A stretch of 64,000 nt of DNA from Rhipicephalus microplus (GCF_043290135.1 NC_134702.1:87320817-87384816); one strand, 5' to 3'. Counted from the first letter of the stretch, positions 45,801 to 57,206 are shown. The notes: generated by a model not told the origin, from the letters alone. Program-made: numbers and translations.

Positions 45801-47350
45801 GCTGGTTCTACTAAAAGTACATTTTCCCCATTTACACAGGTTTCGGCTTGCACACAGCATAACACTGGGACTTAGATTCACAAAGCTGTCCATGCGCAGG
45901 CCTTCATACCAGCGTTTGTTGACTCGGCTTTACTCTGTTTTCTGCACATGTTTCGTGGGTTTAAAAGTGCCACAGCATGTTCACCTCTCCCACTCTGGAA
46001 CATTCTTGTTTAAAGTTCTGCAAGAGTGTGCTTAACTTCTTTGTGCACCTCCTTGCTGTTCCAAAATCCTGAAGTGTTATGCTCTTACTAGAGGTGGTAG
46101 TGTTTCTAATGCTTGTATTTCCATCACGTTGACGAAGTATGCAATGTGGGCTTCAATGGTAGCACATCCTTGAAGGCACATGTTGAAGGCAGTACAAAAT
46201 ACATAGGCAGACACTCACACCGGGGGCTAACTTCTAATAATGTTTTTTTTTTTTGGAAACCACGGTGCGCTTTTTCCAATTTGTCCAACACAGCAGTAAC
46301 CTGTTCGACTGTGAACGAACAAGACGTTGAACTAATAAAAGCTTCACACATTGTTGCACTCAGATATATGTGTATCGGCAAGCTATCTGTGACACTGTCA
46401 AACAAAGAATTAGAATATCTGTGCATGCCTTAAGATATATTGTTTCGTTCACAGATCTCGTGGCTATGACTCATCAACGAAGTGAACAAGTGCACCCTAG
46501 TTTTTTTTTAAGTTTAAGGTATTGTTTGAAGGTAGCACGGTCTATATTTATTTGTGTCTATAGTTTTCTCCAGCCGTTTACGTCAGGTACAAGGAAATAT
46601 ACTGAAGATTATCATGTAGCCTCTGCAAATGGTTGCTTTCAAGTAGGATTTGCATGCTTGGCTTGTGCCTACAGGTATTGCACAATTCATGATGCAGCAG
46701 CATATGATAGAACAATAGAATCCAGAGCAACTACGTGCACGAGCTAAATATGTATTTTAACATGAGCGGACTGTACGTGTTATTTGCCACACACATTATC
46801 TCACTTAGAATGCCCATTGGTGAATGGGCTCACAGAAATATCACTCAGCTGTGTATAGAAAACAAATTACCTTAACCTAAGGGTAGCTTTAACTGCTACA
46901 AATATAATGCGTTCTTGAGTTGCTGTTATTTTCTTCCAGAATATTGCTATCTGAGACATCATGTGAAGAGCGTCTGCCACATCAGCATTTATATGGCTTG
47001 CCAAGTAACATTTCGCCGAACCTACTTTTTTTTCACATTTGGTTTTGCAGTAGATATCCTAGAATGTAAACACTGCTGCATTGTGTGTGACTCATTGTTA
47101 TGTATTGATTCTGGCATGTTAAACCTCACACTTCTATTTTTTCTTGCAGCAATGAGAGGCTTCACATATGCCTGCGGTGACATTCCGCTGCACTAGCCTG
47201 ATGAAAACACCAGTCCTGTGAAACTCAAGTCCTTCACAATTGAAGAAGTTGCCCTTCTCTCTCCAATAATGACACAGACTGCCCTATGCAGTCTGTGTCA
47301 AGATTGTTTTTCTACGGAAGACACAGAAAACCTTTGATGTATTATGGTGC
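42900..47350. other. Long stretch without a recognised gene
   Basis: Frames up to about 130 codons occur on both strands (for example minus 42927-43319 and plus 46113-46747), but none shows a motif I know. A poly-A run of 18 lies at 45028-45045 and C-rich runs at 43.75 and 45.0 kb. The 44.4-47.2 kb part has several ttttacag/ttgcag acceptor-like sites and could be an unrecognised element or intron-rich gene. Confidence 0.4.
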
Positions 47351-47354
47351 TTGG

Positions 47355-48212
47355 TTAGTATTGGTCTAAATTCGAGGCACAGTTGATGACTTTGCCCTGC
47401 GAAGCCACGACTGAAACAGCAAAATCCTTACAATTTCGATACTCGACAGCATCTACAAAGCTTTCCTTGAGCTTGTCCTTGGAAATTTGCTGAAGTACTG
47501 TCACCGCTTCTTGCCGTGGTACGAGCTGTGGTGTGCACTGGATGGACATTGTGGGGCAGCGGAGCTACGATGAGCTTCTGCCTTATTTCTCTGGGTAACT
47601 GTGTGTTACTAGCCAAATTCTTGGTGTAGGCTTCTAGAATCCGCCTTCCGGCCAGCGTGGTAGAGAGCCGAGCTTGCTGGGCTCGTTCCCGAGCGTCGGT
47701 TATCTTCTCCATAGTGTTGTGTATGCCGAGCTGATGGATGTCCTCGGTATGCAATCTGACGGGCAGCTCGAAGGCTCTCTTGATGATTTTGCTAATCAGG
47801 GCAATAAACTTGACATGCCCTGCACTGAGCTACTTGTGCATGGCCTCCATATAAGTTAAGTGACTCAGCACACAGGCGTTGATGAGCCGGAGCAGGTTGT
47901 CTTCCTTGAGGCCCCGACATCTGTTTGTGGCTCTTTGAAGGAGGCGAAAAGCGCTATATGTCTTTGCAGTGATCTTGCACCACGCAGTGTCATTGCCACC
48001 ACGTGATTCGATAAACATACCCAGGACACGGATGGTGTTGACCCTGAGTATTTGGTCGCCGCTCCGAGTGAACAGGTGAATGCCACTTTCAAAGACCGGC
48101 CTCCCGCCTTTGGGTCTGCCCTCTTTTTCTTTCCTGTAAAGGAGGAGTTTGTAGTTAGTCGGGGAGCATCTGAGTCGGATATAGGTAGGAGGTACTGTTT
48201 CGTTAAGTCCAC
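47355..48212 (-). pseudogene. I-like LINE RT C-terminus and start of RNase H
   Basis: The minus strand reads IRVLGMFIESRGGNDTAW, AFRLLQRATNR, LRLINACVLSHLTYMEA, HQLGIHNTMEKITDARERAQ, then the RNase H start FVDAVEYRNCKDFAVSVV. It is split by at least two frame changes and truncated at both ends. It aligns by eye with 36.6-37.1 kb (IRVLGLIIESNGTNRE...), so the two are copies of one family. Confidence 0.75.
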
Positions 48213-48256
48213 GGCCTCTTACATGGTACTTTCCACTTGCCCTTTACTACCTTCTT

Positions 48257-48492
48257 AGATACTAAGCCTCAATAAGCTATGGCAAATACCCGCTTACAAG
48301 TGGTACATACCCGCTTGTGGGCATGTGTCACTGTTTGGCAGGAAGTGTTTGACGATGTACGTGACGGGATTGTTAAATCATTCATGTCTTAACCAGCACG
48401 CCATATTCGTGAAACTATCTTCCCCAGCCATAATAATTTTCATTCACGCCAGGTTAAGTGGGTGATCACGAGAGCACCCAGGCGTAAGCGGC

Positions 48493-48573
<81 letters not shown>
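48257..48573 (+). repeat. Dispersed repeat ending in a long (TAGA)n array
   Basis: catacccgcttgtgggcatgtgtcactgttt through gagcacccaggcgtaagcgg matches 23.43-23.64 kb. It then runs into about 20 TAGA units at 48492-48573, against about 5 in the other copy. Confidence 0.8.
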
Positions 48574-48957
48574 CAAGATCTATCCAAATAGCAGTTCAAA
48601 AGCTATTGCCAGCGACATCATCATGGGAAGTTATGGAAGTTGCGTTTGACGCGCGACTGTGTGGAGGAAACAAACACTAATAGAAAAAAAAACTAAGTTT
48701 GATGTGAAATAGAAGCAATCACTATGTTTCCAAATTACGTTTTTCCCCCTAATTATATAATGCACCTGTAATGAGCAAAAATTTATGACAATTATTTATT
48801 ATTAAGAAAAGGCTTTTTTTTTTATAGCGTGCTCTGCCCGCGCTGTTATTACTCAGTGCAGTCATCAGTGCAGTTGGCATGGGAAGGTACGCAGTTGGCA
48901 TGGGAAGGTGCTCGTAAAGTTCGTCCGCAATGACACACCTCCTCACGTGCTTTAGTG

Positions 48958-49054
48958 TTGATTTGATATGATATGTGGGGTTTAACGTCCCGAAACCACC
49001 ATATGATTATGAAGAGACGCCATAGTGGAGGGCTCCGGAAATTTCGACCACCTG
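48958..49054 (-). mobile_element. Ruka-like SINE, 3' part
   Basis: Minus-strand reading from caggtggtcgaaatttccgg to the gttaaaccccacatatcatatc tail. The head is missing. No clear target duplication. Confidence 0.8.
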
Positions 49055-49184
49055 TAATCGAAAGGCATATAGTGCTCGTGTTATGTCCTACTCATCTGTG
49101 GTGTCACCGGAGAGTGGCCACAAAAGTCGCCGGCTTCAGTATTATTGTTCCTACATGCTTGGTGTCCATAAAAGTGTCGGTAAT

Positions 49185-49426
49185 GCCCCGCCGCGGTGGT
49201 CTAGTGGCTAAGGTACTCGGCTGCTGACCCGCAGGTCGCAGGACCGAATCCCGGCTGTGGCGGCTGCATTTCTGATGGAGGCGGAAATGTTGTGGGCCCG
49301 TGTTCTCAAATTTGGGTGCACGTTAAAGAACCCCAGGTGGTCGAAATTTCTGGAGCCCTCCACTACGGCGTCTCTCATAATCATATAGTGGTGTTGGGAC
49401 GTTAAACCCCACATATCAAACAAATC
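49185..49426 (+). mobile_element. Full-length Ruka-like SINE with perfect 14-bp target duplication
   Basis: The head gccccgccgcggtggtctag, A-box tagtggctaaggtactcgg and B-box-like ggtcgcaggaccgaatcc are followed by the complete body and a catatcaaacaaatc tail. aaagtgtcggtaat lies immediately on both sides (49171-49184 and 49427-49440). It is the best-preserved SINE here. Confidence 0.95.
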
Positions 49427-49440
49427 AAAGTGTCGGTAAT

Positions 49441-51418
49441 ATCGCTGTCGGTAATAGTGTGCTCCATATACTCGCTTCCTATTAGAAGGATATCTGATTT
49501 CAACCATTCCCGGAAATCCTGGGCGACGCGCAATATACTTAGCCCGATACGATTCTGGCACATAATAAGAAAAAGCTGATAGGAAACGTGCCCGGTGTAA
49601 CAACGTTGGTTATTCTGAAAGATTCTTGGATATTGCACTATTGGCCCAATTTCAAGGCATCGATGACAGGGACGTCTTAGGTGGAAATAAAGCGAGAACG
49701 TCACGTCTGTGTTGAATACCGAAAGTGTTCATGCTATAGCAGCACATACAGTTGAAAACCGTTGTATCTAATGCATTCCTTTGGATATCAGGCTATATTA
49801 CAGCATCAGATGACCAAGAGAGCGAGAACAAGAACCGAATACACTTTGTAAGCGCTGCCCGCATGGACACGCATGCTGTGCACGTGGTTCTGTACCAGGT
49901 GTTATGCCAATAATGTCTTCCGCAAAGATGGGACAGCGCTCATAGCGCATTAAAACACACGTGTCATGATTGTCGCAAAAGATTTATCTGTCGTGTCCGG
50001 CGAAACTGCATCTCTGACTCGTCTCACGTAACATTTCTACAGTGCATGGTCGTATTAACCAGCGGTTTGTGCTTGTTCGGAGTTAATTAGAACTGTATAG
50101 CGCAAACTGACCCCGAAGAACAGAGAATAATGCGCTCACTGTCATGTTTTCTGCCATCTTTCTGCTCAATTTGGGTGCTAAAACAATTGTCGATATCACA
50201 AAGGCATGCTTAAGGCTGAGGAGCAACCTGGTCCTTCGTAACCTTTATCTAAAGCAGTGACGGTATATCTATTACACTCGCGCTGTATACCAACGGCCGT
50301 TCACTGATAGCATGGACAGGTTGGTTATAATACAATCTGGTGAAGACCCGACATGCCCCATTCGTAGACAACTCCCATTCCCGAGAACGTTGTGAAACTG
50401 AATGCTACTATTGTAAGTAATTATGGCAGTCCGGGGACATACAAATCAAAACACAATTAAAGAATGTAAAAATTATAAAAGAAAAGAATGTACATTACCG
50501 CGAACCTGGAGGGAGACAACGCCAATCAAAATGAGCGAGATAGTGAATGAATACTGAATAAAGAGAATCGAGTGCATAACTAAATAAGGAATTTCAGCTA
50601 TTTTTTTATAGCACGCATTTTTCATTTCTTTCTTCCCCATTTTTCATTTCTTTCTTCCCCTTCCTTCCTCAAGTGGAGGACTGCAAGCGTAATTTATACG
50701 TTGTTAATAAAGGTATCACAAAAAAAATACTGCTTTTTGGCCCGCTTTAATCATATCAGCTTAGCTAGTAAGTACCATACGGTGGCAAAAATAACAAATA
50801 TTGCCCCCTATTAATTCCTTGGCGTAACTGAGTGCTTCATTCATGAAATTTTCTAGGCAACTGAATTAAGTGTCAGAAAATACTGACGCAAGAAAACTAA
50901 GTATGAATGAAGAGTGAATAAGTGACTTTAGTATGATTGAAAAGTAAATGAAATGAAGGTAGTCAAAGTCAGGAATTATTCAAGCAATTTAGGTATGAAT
51001 CCACGTATTGTAATTGAAATTAGAATGGATTCAGTGAATGTAGAACTAATGAAGCTATGTATCGACTTAGCTTCAAACATCGGCAAATAAATAACAAATC
51101 AAGAAACATAAGTCTGAATAAACCAACATTAAAGTGAACTAAGACAGAATCTATATATAATAAAGTAAACATGGGGTGCATGAAGTGCAATAAAAGTGCG
51201 AATTCGCACGTGGTTTCCTTATCGTAGGCTAAACGAACTCGGCGACGTTTTTCTGTTACTGAAATAATCAACGTACTGACTTCATGCATTGATAAGTGTC
51301 TTCACCCCCATTAGAAGTGTGACGGGAATAACCTGTGGTGCGACGTTGGTACAGCATAATAAATGGGCACATTTCAACATTCACGTGACGCTTATTTCAA
51401 AACGCTCGATTTGACTAA
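49441..51418. other. AT-rich stretch, nothing recognised
   Basis: Short frames only. At 50.6 kb tttttcatttctttcttcccc is repeated directly. No domain is seen. Confidence 0.45.
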
Positions 51419-52836
51419 AAATACGAAATACTCGGAGTTACTTTCACTGCATTTGGTATACAGGATAGTATCTGGTCATCCGTTGTACAAACTCTTCTAA
51501 GTGATATCAAAGCAGCCAGGTACTTCGAATTCCCCCTCTTGGAACGCCGATACTTAACTCAAACGGTGTACCTAGGAAAATTTTGGTACCTTTGCCATTC
51601 TGTTAAACCACCGCTCCACGTCTGCAGGAAAGTGCAAAGCTGCATCAGTTCATTTTTTTGGTCTGGTGGCACAGAATTGTTATCGCGCCCAGCGTTAGCT
51701 CGACCGCGAGATCAAGGTGGTTTCGCATTCCCCGACGTTTCCGTCACGGCTTCTACATTGTGCCTCCGCACTCTTTTGCGAATACTAAGCAATGATGGCA
51801 TGCCCGCTCAGACACTGGCTCGCTACCATCTGGGGCCATCACTACGTGTCTTCTTGCCGGATAGCCAAACAAACCAAGGCCCCCAATGAACTGAATTACC
51901 ATCTTTGTATCGAGCCCTTCTGGCATTTCACCGACGTTTGGAAGCTACGTGCCCAGAGATAGAGGTGGCCGATTCTAAAGTGGTGGACACAATGGCCGCC
52001 CTTTTAGGACCCTTGGTGCCCCAGCATCGTCAATCGCGCTTGGAAACCAATAACTGCCGCAGTGTTGCCAGGGCATCTCAGAGACTTTGTCTGGAGGGTG
52101 GGCTGGGGCTTCCTCCCCACGTGAGATCGGTTGCAGCGATGGCAAGTGGTTCGTACTTCCACTTGCCCTAACTGCGTCATGGTAGAGACCAATCGACATG
52201 CGACGTTTGAATGTGTGGTTTCCCGCCTTTTTTGGCGTGCGGTTAATGCTGGTTTTCGGGGTCAGGGTGTGCGAACTTTCGTGTCCAAGGGCCGATTTCC
52301 GCGTAGCCGCTTCTCCGCTCTGTTAATAGTTGCGGGGCTGTTCAGCCTTTGGAGAAACCGATGTGAGGCCGTAGCTGCCAATTGCCGCCGGCGTGCTTTG
52401 TGGCCGATACTGGGGAGAATGAGACTAGAGATCCTCGCATTCCTCTTCGAAGAGCTTTTCTTCCTCGGGGAGCAAGAGTTTCTGCGGCATTGGTCATGCC
52501 CTTTCGTCAAGGTGGAACACGAAACGATACAACTCATTTTTCAACCGACTTGGTGCCAAGCAGCGCCCGTTGAGTTGTTTTATATGATTTCATTTGTTAC
52601 ATATGGTGTTTCATTGCATATATTGTATCGTCATACCATTGTATCATGATATCGCATTGAGTTCTTGTGTACATATATGCCAACATTGTCATGTATATTA
52701 GAGCAAATGTCTTCACTGTAACGTAGTGATGTTAGTCGTGAAATATAGATGTGCCGAGGTGTATATGCCCTGTTACTGGAATGGTATGAAGCCTTTGTGT
52801 TCTGTACATGCTGTAAATAAATTTTTTCTAAACATT
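51419..52836 (+). pseudogene. LINE 3' half with zf-RVT-like finger and 3'UTR
   Basis: Starting KYEILGVTF (the end of the RT palm/thumb), the frame gives SSFFWSGGTELLSRPALARP, QGGFAFPDV and ARYHLGPSLRVF. There is a stop at 51887, a resumed frame, and a frameshift near 52140 into a C-x2-C-x7-H-x4-C finger (CPNCVMVETNRHATFEC). It ends around VELFYM. This layout (Trp-rich block, GG-F/L-P motif, zf-RVT finger) is that of the C-terminus of L1/Tx1- or R-type LINEs; clade not fixed. The 3'UTR ends tgtaaataaattttttctaaac, as at 8.96 kb. Confidence 0.7.
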
Positions 52837-52859
52837 ATGAAATAAGAATTTTTCGCTAG

Positions 52860-53380
52860 GTGCTCGTCATGGCAATCCGTGTGCGGCGATTGAGTAAGAG
52901 GATATTTTGTAGCGTTAGCTACACTGGCCTCGCTGAGCCAATTTCGCGTGGCACTGCTCTGCGCATGCGCAATGATACTCCGCCGCCGCCGCGCGCGGCT
53001 CGCCGCCGGTGTGCCCGCAATTTGATGCGCTGCGCAGACGATCAGTGGTGTCACGCACCTAGGCCGGCACCTCCCTCGCACTCGGCCGCGGCCACGCGCG
53101 ACTCGCCGCCGCCGGTGTGCTCTTTCCAGAGGAGTGCCGTCACAGCCTTGGTAGACATATGGACGCCGACGCGCGCGCCTTCCCTGTGCAGTCGCCATCT
53201 GACACTGCGCTGGATCCGCTTGATAGCGCCTCTGACTGGCGTTTGCCACTGTGGTATAGCCATGGAGAAGGAGAGTGCAAATGCTGCTGAACGGTGCAGT
53301 AGATCGGAGAAGCTTAACTCATCGGATCCTGAAATAGTTGCCCAGTCAAATAAATATACATGTTTCACATAATACGTATA
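52860..53380 (+). repeat. GC-rich repeat-like segment with Arg/Ser leader ORF
   Basis: CpG-dense sequence (ccgccgccgcgcgcggctcgccgccgg type) contrasts with AT-rich surroundings and repeats its own gctcgccgccggtgtg motif. At 53262 a frame starts MEKESANAAERCSRSEKLNS and goes on SDPEIVAQ to the stop at 53372. Its pattern resembles the Arg-rich leader at 22578. Probably the 5' end of a tick transposable element. A host CpG-rich promoter is the alternative. Confidence 0.4.
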
Positions 53381-53807
53381 CCATGTGTGTGTCATTAAAA
53401 CAGCTGTAAGCATGATATCTGGAAAGCTAAGAATAATCAGCGGAGCCTTTGTTAACGCTGCGTATATCCAGGCATAGATGAGCTAAGCTACTGCCATTTT
53501 TTTTACTTAAGCACAGAATAAAAATAACGCTGTTTTTCATTGTGATAATGTGCCTCACTGCTCCAGTGAATTTTTAGTTCGGGCATGCCCTTGGGGAAGA
53601 GTACTATTTTTTACATAACTTAGCATTCCACAGAATTTTCCCTCTTCGCTTGCCTAGTGTATTGCAATACCTTTCGCGATACCTAAGTACCGCGAAAGAG
53701 AATTCTGATGGCAAAGTAAACAACTATTTTTCAAGCTTGATTGCATAGCTTGATTGCATCTTGATTGTTTTTTAACCTTTTACCGTGGGCATGCTCTGTT
53801 GGAGCTG

Positions 53808-53850
53808 TATAAAAGCCTGTGAATGTATGAAAACTGCAGAAGTACAGTTT
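53808..53850 (+). promoter_or_regulatory. TATA box of cuticle gene C
   Basis: TATAAAAG at 53808-53815 lies about 64 bases before the ATG at 53879, as in genes A and B. Possible starts are gcaga (about +30) or acagt (about +38). Confidence 0.6.
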
Positions 53851-53878
53851 CTCTGATACAGGACTGCAGCTACCAGCA

Positions 53879-55610
53879 ATGGTTGACGTCAGTATCGGTG
53901 TTTTACACTAAACGCTTTAGATAAAAAGATTTGAATCATGCGCCAAAGCTTGTAACAATTTATCACAAGGCAATAAGTGTAGTATCTAAATTTTTTTAAA
54001 GAAGGATTGATGCAAAAAATGCATTTCACTGTGTCGCAACGTTCGCATTCTACTGTCATTCGGAAAAGATGTGGCTCAACTTAACGAAGTTCAATTTATT
54101 CTCACTCAGGTTAAAATCATTTGGTAAGTTTTGTAGAACATGAAATATTTTCTTTTATTGAATCAACCTTGTGTCAAAGGCAGCATCTAAAATGTTAATA
54201 ACATTTTCAGACATGTTTACACACACAGCGTGCCTAAACAAGCTCCTATTGTTTCACGTTGAAGAGACCTTTGATGATTCAATGCTATGTTAGTATCCTC
54301 TATCCAGCTCCGTACCAGCCTCATCTTGGTCCTCGTTGTTGGGGCTCAGGGTCATCCAGTCGTCCCAGATAGTCTTGGGTTCGGATGCCTAGCTACTCCA
54401 GCCGCTCTCACCTACCAGACCACCTCAGCTTTCACTCGAGTAGTCGCAGTCGCTCCAGCTGTGAAGTACCACGCCGCTCCAGCGGTTGCCACTATTGCCG
54501 CCACCCAAGCAGCAAGCGTCACTAAAGTGGACACCTACCACGCTGCCCCTGCTTTTACCAGCGTTGCTGCAACTCGAGCCGTTCCTGCCATCCCACTGTC
54601 ACCAAAGTGGACACTTACCACGCGGCTCCAGCGGTCACTAAGGTGACGACAGTCGAGGCTGCTCCAGCCGTTCTCAAGCTAGCCACGGTCCACGCTACGC
54701 CTGCTGTTACCAAAGTAGACACAACGTATCATGCCACCCCTGTCGTAGCTGCTACGCCTGCCATCACCAAAGTTGCTACCGTTCACGCTGCCGCTCCAAC
54801 CGTGACACACGTCGACACCTACCAGGCTACTCCAACGGTTGCCACTCTGGCCGCTGCCCCAGTTGTGGCTGCCGCTCTAACCGTTGCAGTGCTGTTACTC
54901 ACGTCATGCCCCCTTTTTCTGCATACCAGGCTGCTCCACTAGTGGCTGCCCCTGCTCCGGTCTACGGATACGTTGTCGGAGTTCTCGGCTATGGCCTACA
55001 CTATGGCTACGGATGTAGTCTAGGCGCTTACGGCATCAACTATGTATATGACCTCGGCTCTCCTTTTCACCATTCCAACCTTCTCCTCCGTAAGAGAAAG
55101 TGTAAGCTTAGCAGCAAAGTCCTTTCTTTACCTACAATGTAATCGCAGTATCATTTTGTTGCACTTTGCAAGAGTCGTGGTGTCTACTTGCTTGAAGAAA
55201 TGAACGTTTGTACGAACTTCCTTTATATAGTGGAAGTCAATGATTGCTGGATGTTTGTTGGATGTTAATTTATATTAGCATATCTATCAGTCATGGGCTG
55301 GTACTTCTTATGTTGCGAAGTACTGCTGCAGTTATCACTGTTCTGATTCTCTCAAAAATTCTGAAACATGGGAAAAGTATTCTTTAGGTGACCAAACTTA
55401 GTGTTAAATGTTCATTACAGTGAACTTTTTCAAATTGCAAATAATTTGTTGACACTGTTAATCTTCATTAATCGATGATGAAATGAGCTTACACTCCAGG
55501 TCATGTAAATGACTAAGTTGCTCGAAAGCCGTGTTTTTTATGTTTGCCTACTTCCTCTGCGTTCTTGAAGAGACACGTTTCTTACTCTTGTTTAATATTC
55601 CATTTCAGAA
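53879..55610 (+). pseudogene. Cuticle gene C, frameshifted paralogue
   Basis: It has the same layout as A and B. Exon 1 is ATGGTTGAC before gtcagt. Exon 2 is 54308-55101 after ctctatccag, starting LRTSLILVLVVGAQGHPVV (signal peptide). Repeats such as APAVATIAATQA and TKVDTYHAAPA follow, then NLLLRKRK. Donor gtaagc follows the T of the stop, and exon 3 at 55609 after catttcag gives TAA. Two frame changes occur, near 54590 and 54880. Each fits a one-base deletion relative to the paralogue pattern. A Pro-to-Leu change (AAALT) and an oddly Met/Pro/Phe-containing patch follow. The promoter, splice sites and poly-A signal still look good. It is either a young pseudogene or has two sequencing errors. 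Confidence 0.75.
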
Positions 55611-55679
55611 ACTAAAGAAGGCTACGAAAAAACCTGTGGCTGCTCCTAGAATACCAACACCCCTGAACTCGGCATTTCA

Positions 55680-55685
55680 AATAAA
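55680..55685 (+). terminator. Polyadenylation signal AATAAA of cuticle gene C
   Basis: ggcatttcaaataaagcaac matches the equivalent site of gene B and lies about 70 bases into exon 3. Confidence 0.65.
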
Positions 55686-55689
55686 GCAA

Positions 55690-56669
55690 CAATGAATCAG
55701 AACAAACATCTTGCGTCCTAGTTCACTCCAAATGAAGACGTTTTCGCACTATTAGCAGTGAACCTCTTTTTCTAGGCAACTCATCATCATCTTTTTGGGC
55801 TGCTTTTTATTAGTACTTAAACAGAAAAATGGTAGCATTTTGTTGTGGAATTCACCCTAAACTCCTTAAAATGCCCAGAAAGAACGGGGGGTATCATCTT
55901 CAGTTGAAACACCACGGTAATCAATGCCTACTGCTTTGCTGCACATAAACCACACCGGCATTTATTTTTTTCCTGCGTGTTTATTATACCTTAGGTGGGT
56001 CACACGAGTGGGTCATACTTGCACCCGCCGAATGTACTATCGCTTGAGGTCTTTTTCATTGTTCATGTGTTACAATGACTATCCTCTCTTCCTTCTGTCC
56101 CAGAGTACACCATTTTCTCCGACTCTTACGAGGCCAACTCTCGCATACAGAACCGCACGTTACCCCCTTCCCTAGAGCAGGAGTTCGAGAGTGTTCTCAA
56201 CACTACAACCTTCTACTGTTTTACTACGCTGTGCTCTTTGGCATTGAGAGATAAACGGCAATAAGCTGGCTCATCAGCTCACCCGCGATATATTGCACTG
56301 GGCACCATTTATTTCCCGGCCCACACTTTCGGAGAATGGTAAGAATACCGTGAACGACAGGCCTTTATTTTTGCGCCATACAATCAAGGAGTTTACCTCC
56401 AGCACCGACTTCAGAAGCGTCTCTACCCTCCTCCTTATCCATTACTTACTAGAGGCACGAATTTTACGTCAAATGCAAGTGAATTGCCAGATCACACCCT
56501 GAAGCCTTTTTCTTTATCATATAGATCTGACGCCATCTGTGACAACTGCTCTTCCGCATATACCGACCAGTCCCACTGCCTTTTCCATTCCTCAACTGCT
56601 CAGTAATCCAGATTTTACCCTCCCCCTTTCCTTTCCATTACCACCTCGCTTGACAGGATCAGCGCCTAA
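55690..56669. other. No recognised gene
   Basis: Pyrimidine-rich, without a coding motif. The tcccctttccttt stretch before 56640 resembles LINE 3'UTR composition but lacks coding support. Confidence 0.4.
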
Positions 56670-57206
56670 AGGCCAAACCTCATAAGCGCGAAAATGCACG
56701 CGACAGGGACAAGCGACGCGACGCAGATCGGCTTCGCGCGATTAGTCGCTAGCGCAGGCAAACCTCATTCACGCGACGGCTTCGGCGAGCGAATTCCACT
56801 GTTGCTGGCATGAGGCCATCTACTCGCACCAAGAAAACCGCGTAGCGAGCGGTATGCAATTTAAAAATAAGATATATTGTTGTGTAATGAAACGGAAAGT
56901 GTTTATTATTGCCTTGCAGCACTTTTTTATATGCATATGCGTAATAAACATTGCGTTATTTCTTGTTGCGCATACGTGACTCGGGCAGGGTCACGTGCAC
57001 CTATGATGTCTTTGTCTCTTCCGGTATTTCGCTATTGGCTGCTTGAGCCCAGCACTTCCGGGCGATGAGCGACTGTTCCCAAATCTGGAGAACCGAGCGA
57101 TCGCGCGAAAACGAGCCCGCGACACGTCGCGCGAACGCCCTGTTTCGTCGCTCATAGCGTCGCTCGTCGTTGTCGCGTGCATTTTCGCGCTTATGAGGTT
57201 TGGCCC
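56670..57206. mobile_element. Harbinger-like MITE with TAA target duplication
   Basis: A perfect 34-bp inverted repeat lies at 56671-56704 and 57172-57205 (ggccaaacctcataagcgcg... at the left). Similarity continues imperfectly inward for some 20 bases. One base outside each arm there is TAA on both sides (56667-56669 and 57207-57209). GGGCC-like ends and a 3-bp TWA duplication fit PIF/Harbinger. The 537-bp interior has no transposase, so it is non-autonomous. Confidence 0.85.

Noticed and set aside
46113..46747. Overlapping frames of 106 and 125 codons as a gene
   Set aside because: No motif, no supporting promoter or splice structure, and both strands are equally open.
49191..49260. tRNA gene at the SINE head
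   Set aside because: It is the head of a SINE with target duplications, repeated in the window.
52773..53413. Arg-rich frames on the minus strand
   Set aside because: They come from the CpG-dense segment, where several frames are open by composition alone.
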